Program-made: the position numbers and the translations under genes
Assembly (NCBI GenBank): GCA_013112535.1
Contig: JABFGI010000008.1
Span: 1 to 64,000, forward strand
Length of the DNA stretch: 64,000 bases
Direction of reading: 5' to 3'
Origin: Pseudomonadota bacterium
Lineage (GTDB): Bacteria; Pseudomonadota; Gammaproteobacteria; Eutrophobiales; Eutrophobiaceae
In this document: in pieces, positions 60,301 through 64,000 of the stretch
Position numbering within the stretch: the first letter of the stretch is position 1
How the letters are laid out: each line of letters starts with the position of its first letter
Notes under the pieces: generated by a model
The model's input: the letters and a program-made list of their open reading frames with translations, nothing else
Told to the model about the DNA's origin: nothing
Databases searched by the model: none

Positions 60301-61191
60301 TCAAACTCTACATTGACTCACTTTCTGTATATGAGACTGGCTTATATTGTGTTTATGATCATGTGATTCCAGAAACTTTGCTTCCAGTACGTATGCGAGG
60401 GATTCCAGTTCATTTTTGCACTTGACGTTATCATCTAACCCTGTTTGATATTGTAAATAATGAACCAGTTCGTGTAATAAAATTCCTTTGCCTTCATCAG
60501 TATCCAGATCAATTGTGTCGAGTAGATAAACGGCTTTTTCATTAAAGTTATACAGCCCGAAAATCTGCAAGTTTTCCGGGTTTACTGCTTTTGGTAATTT
60601 CCCACCAAACGCCACCACGGCAATTTGCCTGGCAGAGACCTTCTTTATGTCCGGTAAAGTATCAATATTGTATTCAAAAGAAGAATGACTGTTTATCCAT
60701 CCTAACAGTCCTGACACCAGTTCATCCTGGCTCTTGTATGAATCAAAGTCGAAATCAAATCCCGGTTCAACATGTGTCTGGGTAACATCATTATCAAGAT
60801 GCGTATCATGGTCATGACCGAATGAAGATTTTGCCTGAGCTGTTTGCGACATTAAACCCGCAGTTAACATCATGACAGAGACAACATTAGCATGATGACG
60901 ATTTTTGACACGTTTAACACCTTCAAGAAAGTCGGCACGTTGGTCTTCCTTTAACTCATAGCCCTGTTTTCTGGAAAACTCAACAATCTTTTGAAAAGCA
61001 AACGGATCTTTTTGTTCCAGACCATGTTCATAGACGAGAGTATGTTTCCCGTCGATGATACATGGGTGAACCATCGCTTGTTGTTTCTTCTTCAATGTCA
61101 TTGACTGCATGATTCGTTCAACCAGATTACCTGGTTGTTTCTGCGCATCAATCTTGTGAAGATTGTTGAGTATGCTTACCACATCAGACAT
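60301..61191 (-). CDS. exported putative zinc metalloprotease with N-terminal shared module
   Basis: 296 residues. Residues 1-85 are a soluble module shared with the gene next to it: VHPCII at 41-46, 'LVYEHGLEQKDP' and 'LKEDQR' at 80-85. A signal-peptide-like segment follows at ~101-120 (VSVMMLTAGLM, AQA/K). The exported part contains HELVH at 240-244 ('GILLHELVHYLQYQTG'), a zincin active-site motif. The protein thus has a ~100-residue cytoplasmic extension in front of its signal. Function unknown; protease activity inferred. RBS GGAGA precedes the start. Confidence 0.75.
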   Translation of the reverse strand: MSDVVSILNNLHKIDAQKQPGNLVERIMQSMTLKKKQQAMVHPCIIDGKHTLVYEHGLEQKDPFAFQKIVEFSRKQGYELKEDQRADFLEGVKRVKNRHHANVVSVMMLTAGLMSQTAQAKSSFGHDHDTHLDNDVTQTHVEPGFDFDFDSYKSQDELVSGLLGWINSHSSFEYNIDTLPDIKKVSARQIAVVAFGGKLPKAVNPENLQIFGLYNFNEKAVYLLDTIDLDTDEGKGILLHELVHYLQYQTGLDDNVKCKNELESLAYVLEAKFLESHDHKHNISQSHIQKVSQCRV

Positions 61192-61234
61192 ATGTTTATT
61201 TATTCTCCAAACCGTTAATTAAATTAATTAACAA

Positions 61235-62248
61235 TTAGCTCTTGTCGCCACTAATGTCGCTGGCAGAAGCAATATTCATATCAGGTGTTTTACCACTGGC
61301 AATCAGGTTTTTAACTGTTTCATTAATGGCTGTGCCATAAGCATTACCAAGATTAGAGTAATCTTCTTCGGCCAAAACAGCGGTATAACCAATTGCATAA
61401 GATGCTTTTAATAATCCCATGCCATCTTTACTACCATCGCCCATCATTAACTGCATGGATGAATTATCTTTGTCGCCAAGTAACTGGTCATAAGGGCCCC
61501 ATAACTTGGGAGAAGAAAAAGCACCGCCGCCAACAAGCACATCCAGAACTACCTTACCGTCACCAGCGTGATAACCTAGTGCACCAAAACCCTCTCCTTC
61601 GTAGTAACTAAAGGTTTCGCCATTGGCAAAGGTTCTTTCATATTTATTGATGAAACCGCCAACATAACCCTGCGGCATTTTGATGCCACGAGTACTAACG
61701 CGTTTCAATTTTCCTTCGGCCTTGGTTTGTGCTGCAACAGCAAGGATAGATTCTGTTTCACCATAAGGATTGGTTATAAAACGTTTACCGTTTTCCTGAA
61801 TATAAGCTCGGTCAGAACGGTCGTAGGTTCCGGTAACTTCAATATCAGACATAACTTTAATATCCGAGCCAGGTGCTCCAATGTCAGCGGCACTAGATGA
61901 ACCGGACATAAAGATACCACTGGCAAGAAATAACAAAGGCAAAGACTTAGCCAATCTTCGTTCAAATTTAACAGGTTTACTTTCCTTAACGCGTTGATCT
62001 TCCTTGATACCAAAGTTATTCATCTGCGCATAAGCCTTTAATTGTTCAAAAGCTTCAGGACTCTGCTCCTGAAGACCATACTCGTGAACTAACACGCGAT
62101 GATTGTTAATAATACAAGGGTGAACTTTTGTCGCCTTTTTTAATTTGCGTTTAATTCTGTTCTTAAGAAAGCTTTCTGACACTCTCTCAATCCAGTTCGT
62201 AGGTTCATCACCTTCCTCGATTGTACTTACTGCAGCATTCATACTCAT
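61235..62248 (-). CDS. exported protein with N-terminal shared module, unknown function
   Basis: 337 residues. Module at 1-86 matches the neighbour: VHPCII at 42-47, 'LVHEYGLQEQSPEAFEQL', IKEDQR at 81-86. The membrane or signal segment is at ~101-120 (SLPLLFLASGIFM, SSSA/AD). The rest is a secreted domain rich in Gly and aromatic residues with no recognised family ('GGFINKYERTFANGETFSYY', 'VVLDVLVGGGAFSSPKLWGP'). RBS GGAGA precedes the start. Lies in an operon between the winged-helix gene and the metalloprotease gene. Confidence 0.75.
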   Translation of the reverse strand: MSMNAAVSTIEEGDEPTNWIERVSESFLKNRIKRKLKKATKVHPCIINNHRVLVHEYGLQEQSPEAFEQLKAYAQMNNFGIKEDQRVKESKPVKFERRLAKSLPLLFLASGIFMSGSSSAADIGAPGSDIKVMSDIEVTGTYDRSDRAYIQENGKRFITNPYGETESILAVAAQTKAEGKLKRVSTRGIKMPQGYVGGFINKYERTFANGETFSYYEGEGFGALGYHAGDGKVVLDVLVGGGAFSSPKLWGPYDQLLGDKDNSSMQLMMGDGSKDGMGLLKASYAIGYTAVLAEEDYSNLGNAYGTAINETVKNLIASGKTPDMNIASASDISGDKS

Positions 62249-62289
62249 GTTAAAATCTCCAATAATATTAAAATAATAAACCTGTTTAT

Positions 62290-62688
62290 CTATGCAGATT
62301 CAGCTTGCGGCTTTCTTGAATCCACCCATTGTGATACAAAACTATCAAAATCATCTTTAAACTTGTCCGTCAACCTTACGCGTTTCACTCTTGAATCATT
62401 TTTGTCATGCACTCGAGTGACTATTCGCATCTCTTCAAGCAACTCCAGATTTCGAAGCGACTTGTTTCGTGGTTCACCCACATTTAAATAAACTTCTTTT
62501 ACTGACGGCATATGATGTCGCAAATTACTTATGCCAATAAAAAAAACAGTGTCGAATATTGTTCCGAGCATTTTACTTTTGCTCAGGGTTGTTGATTCAT
62601 TCGAATATAGCCCAATCAAATCAACAAACCGATCTCTGACTCTCAACAAATTTTCCAATTCGCCTTCGCGATAATTTAATTCCATCAC
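62290..62688 (-). CDS. winged-helix transcription regulator (MarR-like)
   Basis: 132 residues. Helical start 'ENLLRVRDRFVDLIGLY', helix-turn-helix over ~60-95 ('MPSVKEVYLNVGEPRNKSLR') and a wing 'THDKNDSRVKRVRLTD'-like segment near 110. Predicted to bind DNA as a dimer. First gene of the operon with the two module-tagged exported proteins, 41 bases ahead of the first. The dyad at 62742 lies 54 bases upstream of its start and fits autoregulation. Confidence 0.75.
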   Translation of the reverse strand: MMELNYREGELENLLRVRDRFVDLIGLYSNESTTLSKSKMLGTIFDTVFFIGISNLRHHMPSVKEVYLNVGEPRNKSLRNLELLEEMRIVTRVHDKNDSRVKRVRLTDKFKDDFDSFVSQWVDSRKPQAESA

Positions 62689-62741
62689 TGCTTTTATGCT
62701 TCCAAGTCTAGTAACTCAATTTATTCACGCAATGTGTTAAG

Positions 62742-62757
62742 GGTTCAGTTCTGAACC
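62742..62757. promoter_or_regulatory. dyad GGTTCA-N4-TGAACC (site 2)
   Basis: GGTTCAGTTCTGAACC, perfect 6-4-6 dyad, 54 bases upstream of the winged-helix gene start, an expected operator position on the minus-strand promoter. Confidence 0.6.
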
Positions 62758-63013
62758 TAGTTTTAACTTATGGCGTAAAACACTTGCCAGACCTCAAATA
62801 TCAAAGCAAAAACCGATAATTTTTTTACTTAACAATCCGGGTCTACATTTAACGTTCCCGAGCAGTCGAGCCAAACCTGATCCGAAATCAACCTATACCC
62901 TGTTTATCGGTAAGTGTTCTTAAAAACTTTAGGATTCAATGACATAGTGGAAGCGTAATGATTAACTCGTAATATATTGAAATAGCAGGAATTTTGTATT
63001 AATTGCTGAAAAC

Positions 63014-63029
63014 AGGTTCAGATTTGAAC
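63014..63029. promoter_or_regulatory. dyad GGTTCA-N4-TGAACC (site 3)
   Basis: GGTTCAGATTTGAACC, part of a longer ten-pair dyad AACAGGTTCA/TGAACCTGTT (63011-63034). About 330 bases upstream of the winged-helix gene and ~100 bases after the GGDEF stop. No T run follows, so an operator or secondary site is likelier than a terminator. Confidence 0.5.
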
Positions 63030-63125
63030 CTGTTTATGGAGCAGTTGGATTTTAGAATAGTGAAGGAGATATATGCTATATCAGGAATTGATAAATTTTT
63101 CCGACAAAAAGTAACAGGTATAACA

Positions 63126-64000
63126 TCAGCTACCGTTAGCTACTTTTAAGTTAGCATTTGTTTTTTCATATGCACGTATTTTTAGCTCTTTGGCAACGAC
63201 AGCGCGGTCTCTGCCTGTTTCCTTGGCTTGATAAAGTGCTGTATCCGCAGCTTTTATTAAATCCTTTGGATTTTGTCCGTGATACGGGAAGGAAGCGATA
63301 CCAATTGAAGTCGTTATATTACTAAGTGCTTTTCCCTGATAATGGAATGTAAGTTCTTTCAGGCTTTCTCTGATTTGTTTTGCCCTTTGTTCCAGGATAG
63401 ATAAGGGTGCTCCTGGCATGATTAACATAAATTCCTCACCGCCAAAACGACACACAATATCGCTATCGCGTAGTTTATTACGCATAAGGCTAGCAAACTC
63501 TACCAGCACCATATCGCCCGCATCATGACCATAATTATCGTTGTAACTTTTGAAGTGATCTATGTCGAGCATGAGTATTCCCAATTCTGTTTTTGAACGC
63601 GTGCAGCGAGAGAATTCCCTTTCAATAGTTTCTTCCATATAACGACGATTGTATAACTTGGTTAATGGATCCCGTATAGATTGTTCTTCTAATGCTTCGC
63701 GTAATTTTAGACTGACTAATGCAAGAGCAAGATTGTCGGCTGTCATATTAACCAATCTTTGTCTGGATTCAATTAGACGATCATAATCTTCTTCAGATAA
63801 GCCATGTTCTATTTTTGGAAATTGTAAATGCAACATCCCTACCATCTCACCTTGCGCAATAATAGGGACACAAGTGTAACCATGTTCGGGAGTAGCGGTG
63901 AGATGTTTGCAAACCAGTCCATGTTCAGCATCATTCACAGTATGTGTTTTACCTTGTCTTAGTGACCAGCAATCATCAGAAGTTATTACGGGTAATTGTG
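63126..64000 (-). CDS. GAF-GGDEF diguanylate cyclase, N-terminus outside window (partial)
   Basis: The frame stays open to the window edge, so the gene continues beyond 64000; a GTG at 63938 is an internal codon, not the true start. The visible N-part is the end of a GAF domain ('DDCWSLRQGKTHTV', 'LVCKHL', 'YTCVPIIAQGEMVGMLHLQF'), then GGDEF ~115-270 with 'RDPLTKLYNRRYM', 'GILMLDIDHFKSYNDNYGHD' and the active-site 'CRFGGEEFMLIMPG'. The GGEEF form is catalytic. It would make c-di-GMP in the cytoplasm, gated by the GAF domain. Confidence 0.92.
   Translation of the reverse strand, partial: QLPVITSDDCWSLRQGKTHTVNDAEHGLVCKHLTATPEHGYTCVPIIAQGEMVGMLHLQFPKIEHGLSEEDYDRLIESRQRLVNMTADNLALALVSLKLREALEEQSIRDPLTKLYNRRYMEETIEREFSRCTRSKTELGILMLDIDHFKSYNDNYGHDAGDMVLVEFASLMRNKLRDSDIVCRFGGEEFMLIMPGAPLSILEQRAKQIRESLKELTFHYQGKALSNITTSIGIASFPYHGQNPKDLIKAADTALYQAKETGRDRAVVAKELKIRAYEKTNANLKVANGS

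Larger units (their letters stand above)
62689..63125. other. 437-base intergenic region with two copies of a dyad operator
   Basis: The stretch runs from the start of the winged-helix gene to the end of the GGDEF gene (both minus strand). It contains the dyads at 62742-62757 and 63014-63029 and otherwise nothing coding that I can see. It is therefore likely the control region of the 62.7-60.3 kb operon. Confidence 0.6.

Overview
The window reads as a chromosomal segment of an AT-rich gammaproteobacterium, probably aquatic or marine. The evidence is the set of gammaproteobacterial housekeeping genes (ttcA, mltF, srkA, a yajQ-type gene, trpH/RNase AM, DUF3301, DUF2835, a hugZ-type gene) together with a complete 'proteobacterial dedicated sortase' locus of the kind known from marine Proteobacteria. 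I cannot place it below class. There are no rRNA or tRNA genes and no CRISPR array that I can see. Nearly all start codons, domain calls and operators are read by eye, without database searches.

Layout. 1-7.6 kb: the 3' end of a giant repeat adhesin, then a four-gene envelope export locus (TolC-like lipoprotein, periplasmic HlyD adaptor, GAF-HlyD inner-membrane protein, PqqD-like/M50 peptidase/HlyD membrane protein) with no ABC ATPase, then a small lipoprotein. 7.6-15 kb: cation/proton antiporter, small membrane and periplasmic proteins, ttcA, an M50B protease, two MscS-type channels and an EamA exporter with a possible translated leader and attenuator. 15.2-22.9 kb: sortase system: OmpA-like protein, VIT/vWA sortase substrate, class GN sortase and a YyaL-like protein on the minus strand, with the response regulator and kinase divergent on the plus strand. 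23.8-30.7 kb: two paralogous proteins with two cyclic-nucleotide-binding folds, a rhodanese domain and a long coiled coil, flanking a formaldehyde-activating-enzyme homologue and a secreted unknown. 30.7-39.4 kb: trpH/yajQ/DUF3301/apbE operon, M15 peptidase, ABC exporter, SrkA, Sel1 repeats.

39.4-43 kb is an accessory island: a ParE/antitoxin pair with a nonsense-mutated toxin, then two orphan 3' Rhs tips with candidate immunity genes in inverted orientation. Both tips share the same 5' boundary and the same 3' flank. A 176-bp near-perfect palindrome lies between them. 43-60 kb returns to core genes: mltF, an endonuclease I relative, egtD, an AddB-like nuclease and AddA-like helicase-nuclease pair, DUF2835, HDOD, and an operon of AKR, aspartoacylase-like and glutamate-cysteine-ligase-like genes, then hugZ-type, pilin-like and EF-hand genes. 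60.3-62.7 kb encodes a winged-helix regulator followed by two exported proteins that share an unusual ~85-residue module in front of their signal peptides. The window ends inside a GAF-GGDEF gene.

Best candidates for something undescribed: (1) the ABC-less M50/PqqD/HlyD export locus beside the giant adhesin; (2) the regulator plus module-tagged exported proteins near 61-63 kb, with a recurring dyad GGTTCA-N4-TGAACC seen twice there and once at 52.9 kb; (3) the CNBD-CNBD-rhodanese-coiled-coil pair around a Fae homologue; (4) the inverted orphan Rhs cassettes with the large palindrome.
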